Positions 53,582 to 64,000 of a DNA stretch of 64,000 nt are shown in pieces (positions within the stretch are counted from its first letter, which is position 1; the number at the start of each line of letters is the position of its first letter). Source of the DNA: Glossina fuscipes (taxonomy: Eukaryota > Arthropoda > Insecta > Diptera > Glossinidae); NCBI RefSeq assembly GCF_014805625.2, contig NW_023998415.1, positions 14,088,327 to 14,152,326 on the forward strand. Direction: 5' to 3'. The notes below the pieces were generated by a model. The model did no database searches and was not told the DNA's origin. It saw only the letters and a program-made list of their open reading frames with translations. Both the position numbers and the translations under genes were made by a program.

Positions 53582-54614
53582 AAAGAAAGAGAACAGAACG
53601 TAAGTAATCAAAATTTTCCAATAGATGAAAAAAGTATCTGTTTTATGATTTTTAAACGCGGCAACTTTTAGTTAATTGTCTGGTTAAGTGAGAGAGACTT
53701 TTCGAAATCTTGCTAGTCTTGGTTGAAATTTTGATAGAAACAAAACCGTAATAATTTATGAAATCACCAAAGTTGTACTCGAACAGAAAAAGTGAAAGTA
53801 GAAAAATCTCATAGATTTCGTACTATGATGAATCACTACCCGCCGCATCCTCGATAATTGAATTAAGATCAATATTGAATGAATATTCATAAAGGTTCGA
53901 ATAGCGATCGCGTTCTTTCCAAGGCGATCGGTGATTCATGTAAAGATTTCGTTTACTAACACGAAAGATTTGACTATCTTTGATCGATTGATCGTCATCA
54001 CATGGTTCGCCGCCACCACCAAAATCACATTCACGTATTGTCAAACGGTTTGTGGGTGATTTTAATTCGAACAGCACTTCTTGATGTTTATAACGTGGGC
54101 GCATCGGCAGCGGCTGATAGCCGGGTATGACAATTTTTTGAGATTCTACTGATTGAGTGGACTGACGTCGCATACCGCGCACCTTATTAAATGGATAATT
54201 GCGCATGAGATTTGAATCAGTACTGCGCTGTGGTGAATAGTATTTAAAATCAGTTAGGGCGGGCGGCTGAGGTGCTGTTGTATGAATGGTCGTTAAAGTT
54301 GTTGTGCTGGCTGAGGGTGCTGTTGAAGCTTGCAATTGCAGTGTGGAAGGGCGTTTTGGTTGCAAGGACACCCCACTGACCGATACCGGTGTGAGAGGAG
54401 GCGGTAATGTGGCCGGTGCTTGTTGCTGAAGATGATGATGCGTTTGATGATGATGCAGCAGCGGTAATGGTGAATGGCGCGCATCAAACGAGGGCGATAG
54501 TGGCAAATGAAGTGAACGCTTCAAATTTAAACGATATGACGAGGTGGCCGGCGATTGCATTAACTGCGGCGTAGCTAATCCACTATGTGGTGATTCGTGG
54601 TGTAACTGAAGTTC

Positions 54615-54656
<42 letters not shown>

Positions 54657-55916
54657 TTGGTATTTGTTATTGAATTGATGAGCGGGTGGTAACAGTGTTT
54701 GTAATGAGCATTTTTGATGCTGGTGTTTCTGTTTCGAATGATAATGATGGTTTTTGCGTGACTTACCGTTTTGTAAATTATCGTAGCTGCGCGGTCGATA
54801 CACACCGCCTCCATGTGCGCTCGTCTCCAATGCCGATGATGACGCATTCGACTTGATCAATAGCAGTGTTAGGAATTCGGGCAAGCGTGAACGTATAGTT
54901 GATTTTATCAGTCCGTCACAAGATGATTTCGAATCAACAACAAACATTTACAAATGATGTTGATTTGTTTTGTTTCGTGTTTAAGTACAAAATGTGTTTA
55001 ATGACGGGATTATGGGTTTGTTGTTGGCAGTGATTACAGTGTATTGAATATGCAAATTGTTGAATATGTTTCGTTGATATCGTAAAGAAAGAGAATAATA
55101 ATGAAAAAAAGTGCATTTTAATAAAAATGACTAAAGGAGTAAAAAAAAAAAAATTCAAAATAATTATGTGCTTTTAAAAGTTACATCGAGATTTTAAAGA
55201 GGAATGAAAATCGCAATAGTATAACACATCGAATATTTGTGAGGAAACCGAAAAAAAAACCAAAACAAATTTAAGTGAAGTCTATGACTCTGAACATACC
55301 TCATCGTAAAATCTTTGCTTGAGATCAGTACCACCTATGCCGAGGACATTGTTTGAACTGGCAGCCACGATCGGCTGTGCTGTTATCATAGCACTACTGG
55401 GTACATGAGTAGCACTAATTACATCACTTAATGGGTGTCGAGGACTTGAATGTTGTTGCATTTGCGAAATGTATTCATCGGTCGCAATGCCGCGTCTTGT
55501 ATTATTAAAACCCAAAAAAAAAAAAAAAAAAGAAAAGATTAGCGTAAAAAATAAAATGTCGAAGAGACGAACCTGTCGATTAGTGATGGTGTCATGGGTC
55601 CACAAAGTATATGACAGCAGTTGAGACAAATATTCCCCCGAGAATACGGATTCACTGAACGTTGACCGCCTTTCGCCGAAAATGAGCCTTTAAGCTGCAA
55701 TTGTAAAAAGCGCTTAAAAAATTATTTAATACAAAATTTTCTTTACTTCATTTCACATACATCTTCATTTGTCGTTTGGTCGCTGGTTGTTAAATAAGTA
55801 TGAAATCCTGCTAAACCGATCACAGACCATATGGAAAAGAAGCAAATGAATACCACAATCACAGTGAATGGTGCCGTTTTAATTACTTCAATAACTTTTG
55901 TTTCAGTTTTCATTAC

Positions 55917-55949
<33 letters not shown>

Positions 55950-58298
55950 TATAAAATATTATACCGAAGGTCATATAGAATATATTTGACAAACACATTA
56001 TGATTTCACACTATTCTGTATATTTCAAGAACAACTTACATAAAACTAAATGCGTCACAGAGCACGAAAATATAAATACAGCTAAAAATGCCAACGAGAC
56101 TAGAAACAAATAAAAGAAGCGATAATTACGTTTGCCGACGCAATTTCCCACCTGAAAAAAATAAACAAAAAAAAAAAATAAAAAAATTAATAAAAGAACA
56201 GTTCGCATAAAACAACTGTTGTCCTTAATTTATCATAATAGAATAGGATAAGTATATGTTTTCGACTAAGAAAATGTTTATGTCAAAGTATGCTTCAAAA
56301 CTTCTCATCAAAAAAAGTGAAGCAGAAGATCATCAACCAAGAAATGGCCAAACAATACCACTTCTAATGACCACTGAATCATATAAGTTTTCAAGAACAG
56401 AGCAGTTGTGACAAAAAACCCTAAAGATATATAGAAAGCAATATAAAAATATGTTAACTCATTACTGACGCATGTGTTAGGTGTAGCCCGATGGTCTTCG
56501 GGCGATATTAAATAGTTCCAAAAAATGAAAGTATCATTCAGTATACTTTCTGGAGAATTTGGTGGATCCTATCCCATCCTATCATCATATAACGAACTAT
56601 AAGATAAGAAAACGAAAGCACTAAAAGATTTTTTTCGTTTTTTTTTTTTTTAGATACCCTACACAATTTCGTCTACGACGGTTATGTACTCGTTTACACA
56701 TTATTTTCATGCAGAGGCATACTTTTCATAAAAGTTCGCATATTGAAAGCATCCTTATTTGCGGTGGTATCCAAAGAATATAACTTCGGTAAGATTGATT
56801 TCCATGTCAATTTACTGTTATGAACTAACTTTCGCTATGAAATATTAAAAATGATACGTTTTTACTGTATAACGATTCAATTTTCGCAGGAACAGTTATA
56901 TGCGAGAGTTTTTAAAAAATTGCCCCAACCGGACCAAATTTTTCACACCAATCAAAAATGTCCAAATTCTATTACAGAGCGAGTTTTAACGAGATATTTG
57001 AAAAATTTCAATTATTGTCCATATAATGATCTTTGAAAGTACGGGGAGTAGTCGAAGAAGTTGACCTATCCGAATAGTTTTCAATAGCGTTTGTTCTTGC
57101 GTCAAAGCACGTCTGTGTAACAATTTGAATCAAAATATTTCAAAAGTGGCGACCTCGTAATTTAAACCCAAACACACATGGACAGACATCAGACGGACAG
57201 ATGGACATACAGCTTTCATCAGCAATCATTTTCGGAATCGATCGGTATAATATCAGGTGGGTCTATTTTAGGGGCTTCTGCATGTTACGTGTGTGCGCAG
57301 AAATTTAACATATCCAGCACCACAGATAGGAGATGTAGGGCACTATTAGATTTCGGACTTGATGCTTCGAAAAAATTCCATTTTTTTGATTTGATTGATT
57401 GCAGTAGAAATTTTGAAATCCACATTATTGTTAACTGCCTACAAGTGGACATTTTGATCGCTGTATTTTCATCATATTTTGTATTGTTGCGATTTGGCGA
57501 CCTATACCACAATCTTTTCTTTTCTTTTTTTAAGGGCCTCTCATCAGAAAAAATAAATGTTGATAGACAAAATATGAATCTACTCTTTCATGCATTGCTT
57601 CTATTCACGTGATATTTCTAATCTCTCATAAGACATTTACCCGCACGTACATGTGTCCTATCACACTACGAGACTCTCATTGCACTTCATATTATAACAA
57701 ACGCATACGAAAATGTCTTGAAATTAAAACAAAATAGAAAGAAATAAGAAAATAGTTTTGCAAAATTTGGGAAAGATCACGTCTCGCAAAATGATCATAG
57801 TTACTTGGCGGACGTGATAATACGCAAAATGTATGTATGTATGTACATATGCATCTATTTAATCACAAACAAAGACCTCCGTGCTCACTGCGCACAATGA
57901 ATCGTTTGATTTTGATTTTCTGAATTATAGAAAAAGAAGAAGAAGAAGAAGATAATAAGTATTGATACACTGAAAATGCTACTGAAATAAATCGGAAAGG
58001 AAATTTATGGTCTTACAACACCGAATAGGTATTAAGAAATTCACTTTCAACCAAATATGCGATTTATGTAAAATTTTTATTTCTTCTTTCTCGAAAATAT
58101 TTTGTTCATTTTAAAAAGATACTTTTAATAATAACTTGTTCTTTCTAGAAACTCTTCGTCATTATTTTTGTTTTGGTTTTTAACTTGCTTTGGTCCTCCT
58201 TGCTCTTTTCTAGTCTGATGTTAGGTTTCCATTTCCAACGAAACTCCCAAACAGTAAAATGGTTTCACGTTCAAACCTTTGCAGTCATGCAACAGACA

Positions 58299-58337
<39 letters not shown>

Positions 58338-59114
58338 ATTTAATAGAAGGTAGAAAGTTTAAAAATATGTACGCAGCAAGAGGAGATGTGGTAAACCAGC
58401 CGTACCAACAACTCAGTTTAGTTACGTTAGGCACATAAAACTATTTAAATATGAGGGGCATGTAACCATGAAACGTAGAGTGAAAAACTCAAATAAAAAT
58501 TTCTCTCGGTTTGAACTTAACAAAAACGTAAAATAGCTACAAGTATGTTTATATATGCGCTCTTAAGTAGCCGCACTTGTGAAAATCTTCATTTATTCAT
58601 TCACAGAGCAAAAGGCGACTCCACAGTCAAGACGTTATATTAAATTCGTACCGAATCTTGGATTACCCTTTGGACAAGTGTTTCTTTTTAACTTTAGAAT
58701 ATTATCAGATATCAGATATTGTGGCAGGACGCCACACTGTTCCTTACTGAATGTTATAACATTTATTATGACCCGCCGCAGCAATCTTGGATGTATTAAT
58801 TCCGATTAACGATCACTGTAATCATTTCAGTAAGCAAACTATTGGACCTGTTTTAAAAATAGTTGCGAACTTAAACAATTACTTGCGTAGAAACGCAATT
58901 GCAGGCAGGCACTGCTATATGAAGTTTTCGAATAATAATTGCTTATAGAATTATATTCTCTTGCGAGTTTGGCCGATTTCCACGTTGCCGGCATGAGTAG
59001 ACGAGTAGGTAAGAAGCTGGTATTCGCGACTTCAAATCCCAAGTGCAATAAAGTTTTCTTTGATCGTAGCTGTAGTGAGTGCTTCATATGTAAAGCATAA
59101 CACTTATCGATTGG

Positions 59115-59155
<41 letters not shown>

Positions 59156-60384
59156 GCCTGCCTATTTCTTCCCTCTTTCCTCATTTCCTTCTGACCGTCA
59201 TTGTGTCACACGTATAGGGGACATCCCCCGAGTGATTGGTCATAATAAAACTGTCATAAGCAATGTATGAAATTTATCAAACGTTTATAAAGCAGAGAAA
59301 TATATATGTCTCGAAATTCAATATTTATATATATTTATATATCTCAGTACAAATCATCGTAACCTAAAAATGTTGCACTCTTAAACCAGTGACTCAAAAT
59401 GGTAGACTTTTCCGTTTTTAGCAATAAGTTTGCTCATTTCTTCGTCTCGATTTTAACCCACCCCCCTCCCCCTCTCGCCGGACATAGTCGTGGATAAATA
59501 AAGCGGAGTACCTAAATTTAGTTGGGTGGGGAGGGCGATTATGTAACTTGCACCGGGCAGCCGGAAACGGAAGCGATAAAGCGAGAATTAAATTTTTCGT
59601 ACGTGATTACCTCCTAGACTTTTACATAGTATGATTATCCATAAAGTGCTGCCAAATTGCGCCAAATAATAGGAATTGAATTAGATATGAGATCTGACGA
59701 ATAACGGGCCTTGATGTGGAATCAAATATCGTAATTATATTCCGAAAGATTTCGATTCACGTGGAATGCATTTTCCCTTTTCATTTGTAGCAATAAATCC
59801 GCTTAAATTTAAGCCACAATATATAAATAATGTATTTTAGGATGTTATCGATTATTGCAAGTAATCAGAATTGCGATCCATTTGCGTTCGCTTCTTTGTT
59901 CTGAATTAAATAGAATAGAAGCAAATTCATGCTTACCATGTAATTATATGCAATTTCTTATGAAATTTATACCTGCATGTACGCTTGCACGATTTATAAA
60001 TAATATGACAAATTTAATATACCCTCTGGCAGTAACGAATATATAAAAATAAAGCATTTCTATGCAGTATCAAGCTAGTTTGAGTATACCGAAGTATGTA
60101 TTTTCACGTACGTTAGGGATATGCTCAGCACACTTTATATACTTGAATGTATGCAGGCAGTGTGTGTTTATACTGTAACATTTTATGTATTTGAAGGATT
60201 TCATACAATGTATATATTTTTGTACATATTTTGTTATTTATCTTTGTGTTCTAGGTTGAGCGCCTTTGTTATATGCTTTTGTTTTTTTTTTTTTTTTTTT
60301 TTGCTTTTTGCGCAGACAATTTCGCTCTACCACTTATCGAAGGTCGGTCGTTCCATTCGTGCACTTTCATTTTCTTCTCTTCTC

Positions 60385-60415
<31 letters not shown>

Positions 60416-61274
60416 TATCGTTATTGTTGTTGCCTTAGCGTTGTTCATGTTCTTACTATTATTATTATTATTATTATTATTATTGCTATTATTATCTAAA
60501 GGTAAAGAAGGATTTTGCATTTCTTATTTAAATTTCGTTTGAACCGTTGACGTAATCTTGTAAGGCATTTGGGAATTCGCTACATTTTGATTTAATTATA
60601 CAAATATTAAAGAAAGATATCTTTATGTAGACCTTTTTGTTTTTGTTTTTTTTTCTTTTTTTCAAATTCTGTTGCCTTTCATCCTCATGTCGTTGCTTTT
60701 CTCAGTTTTCAGATTAGTTTCAATAAGAAGCCATTAAAAGAGAATATGATTCGATGATTATGTTATCTGCATAGTCGTATAATTTTCAAATGAAATGATG
60801 TGTTAGTGTGTGTGTAGTTTTGTAAAGTAAATTTTAATTTTCTTTCTCTACTTTCCTACTTACCCAGGGGCAATGATGGTCGAAACGTTCCACACAATTA
60901 TCGCATTGGCTGCAATGTGACGCACGTGGTGGTCTAAATATTTTACAAGTAAAACAATATTTTAATTTAACGGTTTGGCCTTTAACGAGAACTTCTTTTG
61001 TTCGCGGCGGCGGTCGATATGTGGGACTATTTAACGAATTTGGCACTTCTGTAAAGCAATAAAATTGTCGAAATGTTATATTCATTCTAATATCGGATAT
61101 AATATCAATTTACCGATTTGTTTTTCTATATAGGCAGCCTCATCATATGAAGCTCTGGGTATAACACCGGGGTCTGTAAAGGTTGTTCGTAGCAAGGAAC
61201 TCATTGTAAAAAAATATAAAACAGCACCAACGATCGGTATTATGGGATTTATGCGGGTGGCCAGAAACGGGCAG
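43090..61274 (-). CDS. app: approximated-type DHHC palmitoyltransferase (5' exons off-window)
   Basis: Orthologue of Drosophila approximated and the ZDHHC14/18/9 group, an integral membrane protein S-acyltransferase. In flies app acts with the myosin Dachs in Fat/Hippo and planar polarity signalling. Core exons, in transcript order: 61114-61274, 60864-61048, 56040-56151, 55761-55915, 55573-55694, 55300-55495, 54767-54851. Every junction keeps frame. Visible hallmarks are [12 protein letters not shown], the Cys-rich domain with [19 protein letters not shown] (active Cys in DHHC) split exactly before [18 protein letters not shown] at the end of exon 4 (TTxE motif), NPYSRGN, and PSLIDRRG. Membrane segments lie in exons 1, 3 and 4. 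The N-terminus with the first membrane segment is missing from the window. Three alternative ends follow the donor at 54767, described separately. Identification rests on the near-invariant core. Confidence 0.9.
44625..44703 (-). promoter_or_regulatory. app: perfect inverted repeat with AATAAA in the loop, 3' UTR of the short app isoform
   Basis: The arms agtacacttgtttcta (44625-44640) and tagaaacaagtgtact (44688-44703) are 16-nt perfect reverse complements around a 47-nt A/T-rich loop. On the minus strand the repeat begins 6 nt after the TAA of the 44710-44819 exon, and the loop holds AATAAA (reverse complement of tttatt at 44662-44667). Confidence 0.6.
44710..44819 (-). CDS. app: app alternative C-terminus 2: short terminal exon
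   Basis: A 110-nt terminal exon after acceptor cattatttaag. Entering in phase 1 it completes the split codon as Ala and encodes [35 protein letters not shown] and a TAA at 44710. The tail is acidic and Asn-rich. Phase agrees exactly with the donor at 54767. It was too short to stand out as an open frame. A perfect inverted repeat follows within 10 nt of the stop. Confidence 0.62.
45384..45667 (-). other. unassigned exon-like open segment
   Basis: On the minus strand a strong acceptor (T-rich then tttttgcag) is followed by 284 nt without stops and a consensus donor TTA|GTGAGT. The reading begins [20 protein letters not shown] and includes [18 protein letters not shown] and [16 protein letters not shown]. 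It is less AT-rich than its surroundings. Entry phase 1 would fit the app donor at 54767, but it exits in phase 0, out of frame with both terminal exons. It may be a cassette exon, part of a nested gene or a decayed transposon; no family recognised. Confidence 0.3.
47630..47880 (+). repeat. dispersed repeat copy
   Basis: gatggacagacagacgtgaa and agttgactcaaaatt at the left and ggtataaaaaggcc at the right, matching the end of the copy at 36.3 kb. Diverged in the centre. Confidence 0.4.
49257..49881. other. assembly gap (625 N)
   Basis: A run of N in the app intron, followed directly by a TA microsatellite (49882-49921), which probably caused the gap. Frames drawn across the gap are artefacts. 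Confidence 0.99.
50755..50995 (+). mobile_element. GC-richer tRNA-like insert, possible SINE
   Basis: An island of balanced composition between TA microsatellites. It starts with gaggtagcgcattggtagag, which fits an RNA polymerase III A box (TAGCGCATTGG). No clear B box follows. It is preceded by a long T run. It does not align obviously with the three SINE copies elsewhere in the window. Identification is tentative. Confidence 0.35.
52300..52430 (+). repeat. dispersed repeat copy, diverged
   Basis: gacaaatcgacaaataagtg, gatgctaatcaacaatatc and cgggatgttgcaaacgctat match the order of motifs in the gacagacggacat family, with a worn (gac) head. Confidence 0.4.
53507..53577. repeat. compound TA/TACA microsatellite
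   Basis: TA runs on both sides of a catata-rich centre, inside the app intron. Other TA runs are at 15877-15902, 21010-21030, 46148-46188, 48687-48714, 50621-50646, 51045-51079 and 58300-58333. Confidence 0.9.
53823..54766 (-). CDS. app: app alternative C-terminus 1: read-through of the phase-1 donor
   Basis: If the donor at 54767 is not used, the frame stays open for 314 more residues to a stop at 53823. The tail starts [15 protein letters not shown], has a 13-residue polyglutamine run, then Pro/Ser/His/Thr-rich sequence ([17 protein letters not shown]) and an ordered-looking end with [32 protein letters not shown] and EDAAGSDSS. Such a long open frame with fly-type low complexity in AT-rich DNA is good evidence for a coding terminal exon. 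Tail function is unknown. Confidence 0.75.
54767..54851 (-). CDS. app: app exon: last shared exon before alternative ends
   Basis: Encodes [20 protein letters not shown] then RSYDNLQN and ends in a strong donor G|GTAAGT in phase 1. The acceptor (gatcaag after a ctaac branch-like site) is the least certain boundary: its pyrimidine tract is poor, but it is phase-compatible with the exon ending at 55300. Confidence 0.65.
55300..55495 (-). CDS. app: app exon: proximal cytoplasmic tail
   Basis: Begins with the split Arg codon of SLIDRRG and encodes [20 protein letters not shown] through [12 protein letters not shown]. Donor GAG|GTATGT, phase 0. The acceptor acaag lies in a T-rich context on the minus strand. 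Confidence 0.85.
55573..55694 (-). CDS. app: app exon: PaCCT-like region
   Basis: Encodes [27 protein letters not shown] and [12 protein letters not shown]. Cytoplasmic juxtamembrane region with the conserved NPY..GN and LCGP..PSLIDRR blocks of ZDHHC9/14/18. The codon for the first Arg of RRG is split with the next exon. Confidence 0.9.
55761..55915 (-). CDS. app: app exon: fourth membrane segment and TTxE motif
   Basis: Starts after a very long T tract (minus strand) and tag. Encodes [16 protein letters not shown], a hydrophobic helix, GLAGFHTYL, and TTNED, the conserved TTxE motif. Phase 0 donor GAT|GTATGT. Confidence 0.9.
56040..56151 (-). CDS. app: app exon: end of DHHC domain and third membrane segment
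   Basis: Begins [13 protein letters not shown] immediately after the DHHCPW exon and continues into a hydrophobic segment ([16 protein letters not shown]). Donor T|GTAAGT leaves phase 1, matched by the next exon. Confidence 0.92.
58985..59250 (+). mobile_element. tRNA-derived SINE copy interrupted by a CA repeat
   Basis: Head gagtaggtaagaagctgg and B-box-like gacttcaaatccc (59028); body tttgatcgtagctgtagtga and aaagcataacacttatcgat, almost the same as the 10.6-kb copy. A (CA)n run occupies 59116-59152, then the distal block ggggacatcccccgagtgat returns. Plus orientation, inside an app intron (antisense to app). Confidence 0.72.
59116..59152. repeat. CA microsatellite
   Basis: About 18 CA units inside the SINE copy at 59 kb. 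Confidence 0.95.
60864..61048 (-). CDS. app: app exon: DHHC cysteine-rich domain
   Basis: Acceptor tttacag, donor TGG|GTAAGT. It carries both zinc-binding Cys clusters ([20 protein letters not shown]) and the catalytic DHHC, ending exactly at the Trp of DHHCPW. It is followed by a 4.7-kb intron to the next exon at 56151. Confidence 0.92.
61114..61274 (-). CDS. app: app exon: second membrane segment
   Basis: Acceptor attacag, donor G|GTAAAT, phase in 2, phase out 1. Encodes [17 protein letters not shown], a membrane segment to [17 protein letters not shown] and [10 protein letters not shown]. The DPG motif after the second membrane helix is conserved in DHHC enzymes. The exon upstream must end in the first two bases of the preceding codon; it was not found in 61.3-64 kb. 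Confidence 0.88.
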
Positions 61275-62989
61275 CTGTAATTAAAATAATTATATTTATT
61301 AAAATGAATAAAATTTTCAATAAAATGAAAAAGTCATGTAAGTTTTGAGAAAAGTAATCTACAATTATCTAATACAGACAATATTGATTTAATCAATGGA
61401 AATCATATTTCACAAAATTGCAGTTTTTTAAGTTTTACGAATACGCTACTTGATCTACATTAATTGAATTGAATATCCAGTTTGAAACTCCTTTATAAAT
61501 ATACTAAATACGAAGTGAGCAAAGGTTTAAGCAAACTTCCGGAGTCGATAAAAATTGCTAACCCACTGAATTCTTTCGAAACAAGATGAACTGAAGCGGC
61601 TTCTCAAGCTTTCAATGTTGCGAACGAATTCATGGAATATTTTAATATCTCCTTCAAATTAAGTTTATTGTATTTCAACAGCAATGTCTAGGTTTCTTCG
61701 GTTATATTGACCTTTCTAACTCCTGAAAATATGCAATAAAATTTTTAGAAAAACCGTAAATTTACCAATAATGGACAACAAATTTCTTCCTTTGGATTTT
61801 TTTATTTTTTTTTATCACTTCACACCCACAGAAATGCCAGGAAATCATATGCTTAGGTCTCAACTTAACTCAACTCGAAATACAAATGTGAACTCAGGTC
61901 AGAAGACTTTACCTTTCTATTCCAAAATTTTTTGGCGGAAAATGTCATCCGAATGTTATAAACAAAATAATAATACCATCGTATGACCCAAATTATCTAA
62001 AAGTTGTTTTTCATGACGATAAGGAGACCATTGCACACATAGTCAAATTATTATTTAAACCTTTAAATCGAACCATCAAAAATCAACTTTCCTGACATAT
62101 CTCGTTTTTGCTTGAGGTGAATTTTACTACAATGACGTCTGTAAAAAGTCGCCACCAAGACTGAAAAGGATCTTAAAAGTCGTTTCGAAATTTGGCAAAT
62201 CAATCTGTAACCGCCTGATTGGTTATTAGGCTTTCATCGCTTTTACGCTGTATATTCGAGTCTATTGTCTTGTTTAAATTCCCTAAAGCATTGCTTGACG
62301 AATATTCATTTTTTGATTCCATTTTAAGGATAATAAGCAATGGGTTAATAAAATATGCAGTCGACAAAACAATTGTTGCAAAACTCATTTATTTATTTGT
62401 TTGTCCCGGTGACTTACAGTGGATAGCCATAAACACTCATTCGATTTACCTGTGTCAGAAGTTATTCATCACACGACCTAATCCATATCAATTTTAAAGC
62501 GCCGAGCAGAACGATTACATTTGCATTGTGCATCGTGTCAGCGATAGAATATAGTAAACAAGTTGAACATATATATACCTTGGATAGCATTGCTTTACCA
62601 AAATTGTACAGTTTGAAAAATTGATTATATGATTGCATTTTATTCACGCAAGCACTAATAATGTGGAGAATTTATAAAGTGAAAAATTTCATAAAAATTG
62701 TCTTTTTTTTTTTTTTTTCGAAAAAAAGCGCAGTTTCAAAATAATACTTTTTGTAAGTTCACAATAATTAATAAACTAATATTTGTAATTATTTAGCAAT
62801 TTTTTAAATCAATTTAAATAAATTATTTTAAAAAAAAATGACCAGACAATAAATTAAATAAAAGCTTATATCAAAAATGTGAATAATTATTTAAATATCG
62901 TATGGTATGGTGCTCTGTTGAATCGCAATCACATCGGCTTCAAGGTGACTTAAATAATTTTGTTGTATGGTGCTCTTTGAAGCTTTTGA
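61275..62989. other. app intron or upstream region, no exon recognised
   Basis: AT-rich. I searched for the missing N-terminal app exon (first membrane segment, ending in GA before a GT on the minus strand) and found no convincing candidate. Confidence 0.4.
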
Positions 62990-63740
62990 AATTAAATCTG
63001 AGTAAATGTAAGAAGCTTTCTTTCCCAAGACGAAAGTCATTTATTACTCAGATTATTTCATAGATTCGCATAAGTTCGCGGATGTCGTTTCGATCACAGA
63101 TTTCGGCGTTCTATATGACCATAGGTTACGTTTTAACTTGAGCATATTGAGCTTTCGATAAGCAAAGCTAGATCCGTGCTGGCGTTTAATTTAAAAAGGT
63201 AGTCCAAAGAGCTTGATGATCCTGACATTACGAAACGGCTGTTCATGTGTTTGGTTAGACCCATACTCGAGTATGCCTCTGTTGTGTGGTCTCCTTCATA
63301 TAGATGCTATGTAGATTCAATCGAATCTGTTCAAAAGCAATTCTTGCTGTTTGCCCTTAGAAATTTGGGTTGGGATCCGATTGCCTCTCTTCCTCCCCTA
63401 TGAAAACAGGTTGCTTCTTACCGTCTCTTGAGAAACGTAGATTTGTTCTTGGCTTTTCCTTTGTAATCACAGTAATAAATGGTGCTATTGGTAGACTCGC
63501 TTTCATTACTTGGTGAAATAAGCTTTAATGTCCCTAACCGCTTCTCTAGGCACTTTATCTTGGTTAAGCTTAGTTAGTGTAAATGTGATTATGAGCTGTT
63601 TAATCCGCTCCGTGTCGTTTGCAAGAACCTAAATGACGTCTATCACTTATTCTCGTTATCGGTCTCTTTAAAGTCCATTAAAGCAACATTGCTTAGTACG
63701 CGTGATTTATCTATGTCGTACTTAAACTAGGTTTTTACCC
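62990..63740 (+). mobile_element. LINE fragment (jockey/CR1-type RT C-terminus)
   Basis: Plus-strand frames read VSITDFGVLYDHRLRFNL, then SKELDDPDITKRLFMC, LVRPILEYASVVWSPSYR, SIESVQKQFLLFALRNLGW, ASLPPL, and after frameshifts ISFNVPNRFSRHF and YELFNPLRVVCKNLN. These are the ordered end blocks of non-LTR reverse transcriptases. It covers part of the same region as the 36.6-37.2 kb fragment and appears to be the same family. Stops make it inactive. Confidence 0.78.
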
Positions 63741-64000
63741 TTAAAAAGTCGTTACAATTCGAAAATGAATTGTTGTTATCTGTTATCGGTTGCCAGGCTT
63801 ATGCATGTTTGCGATGGCTTAGAGGTTCAATTGCAATTTGGTCCTGTACCGGTTGTAAGTGTGGCTCTATGCTAGTTGTGTACATCCTTTTTTTCTTTTT
63901 TTTTCCTTCTTATTTGTTTTATTGTACTTATACTAGGTTTTAATATTAATTCATATAAGTTTTCCTTTAAGTGCTAATTGAACTCGACTGTTATTTGTTT
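63741..64000. other. window end, possible SINE-like trace
   Basis: gaggttcaattgcaatttgg and tttggtcctgtacc at 63820-63855 faintly recall the SINE B-box and body, too short to call. Otherwise T-rich and non-coding. Confidence 0.25.

Larger units (their letters stand above)
44820..53822. other. large alternative intron of app
   Basis: Intron from the donor at 54767 to the exon at 44819. Mostly AT-rich and repetitive, with at least eight TA microsatellites, A runs (46681-46711) and dispersed-repeat copies (47630-47880, 48935-49040, 52300-52430). It also contains the assembly gap and one candidate exon at 45384-45667. Confidence 0.5.
56152..60863. other. 4.7-kb intron of app
   Basis: Intron between the DHHC exon and the next core exon. 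It contains a worn dispersed-repeat head at 57176-57210, TA (58300-58333), CA (59116-59152) and ATT (60456-60484) microsatellites and a SINE. The 144-codon plus-strand frame at 57178 starts inside the repeat and shows no family features, so it is not called as a gene. Confidence 0.6.

Noticed and set aside
57178..57612. 144-codon plus-strand open frame
   Set aside because: It begins inside the gacagacggacat repeat, has no domain or coding-like composition, and lies antisense in an app intron.
60266..60542. Several hydrophobic or polar open frames
   Set aside because: They are translations of TTC, T and ATT simple repeats.

Overview
The window looks like an AT-rich nuclear contig from a higher fly (Brachycera, probably Schizophora). 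The reasons are spliced genes with short consensus introns, a ZDHHC14/18-type palmitoyltransferase that reads as Drosophila approximated (app), Q-rich regulatory proteins, and abundant TA/AAT microsatellites. Remnants of fly-type transposons and SINEs lie between the genes. All gene models are hand-built from reading frames and splice sites; no transcript evidence was available.

Layout. 1-12.2 kb: three tandem plus-strand genes for small LITAF-domain membrane zinc proteins. All three share one intron position and phase, and the middle gene appears to use a GC-AG intron. A decayed antisense I/jockey-type LINE with an RNase H domain lies between the first and second. 13.3-22.4 kb: a plus-strand gene whose two 5' exons splice in the same phase into either of two paralogous 3' cassettes. 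Each cassette encodes a Q-rich linker and a Myb/SANT-like domain. 24.9-25.6 kb: a candidate locus with two short ORFs (49 and 57 aa) and a poly(A) signal. 26-43 kb: largely non-coding and repeat-rich, with a GC-rich insertion flanked by a 14-bp direct repeat, SINE copies, LINE fragments, a Tc1-type transposase remnant and a 182-bp tandem duplication.

43.1-61.3 kb: most of app on the minus strand. The exons encoding the membrane segments and the DHHC core lie at 55.3-61.3 kb. They lead to a phase-1 donor at 54,767 that can be read through or spliced to two alternative terminal exons, giving three different C-termini. The first exons of app lie beyond the window or in unrecognised sequence. A 625-base assembly gap sits in the large app intron. 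61.3-64 kb holds another LINE fragment.

The genes do not form an operon. The points most worth checking are the alternative 3' cassettes of the Myb/SANT gene, the alternative C-termini of app with a hairpin just after one stop codon, and the small two-ORF locus.
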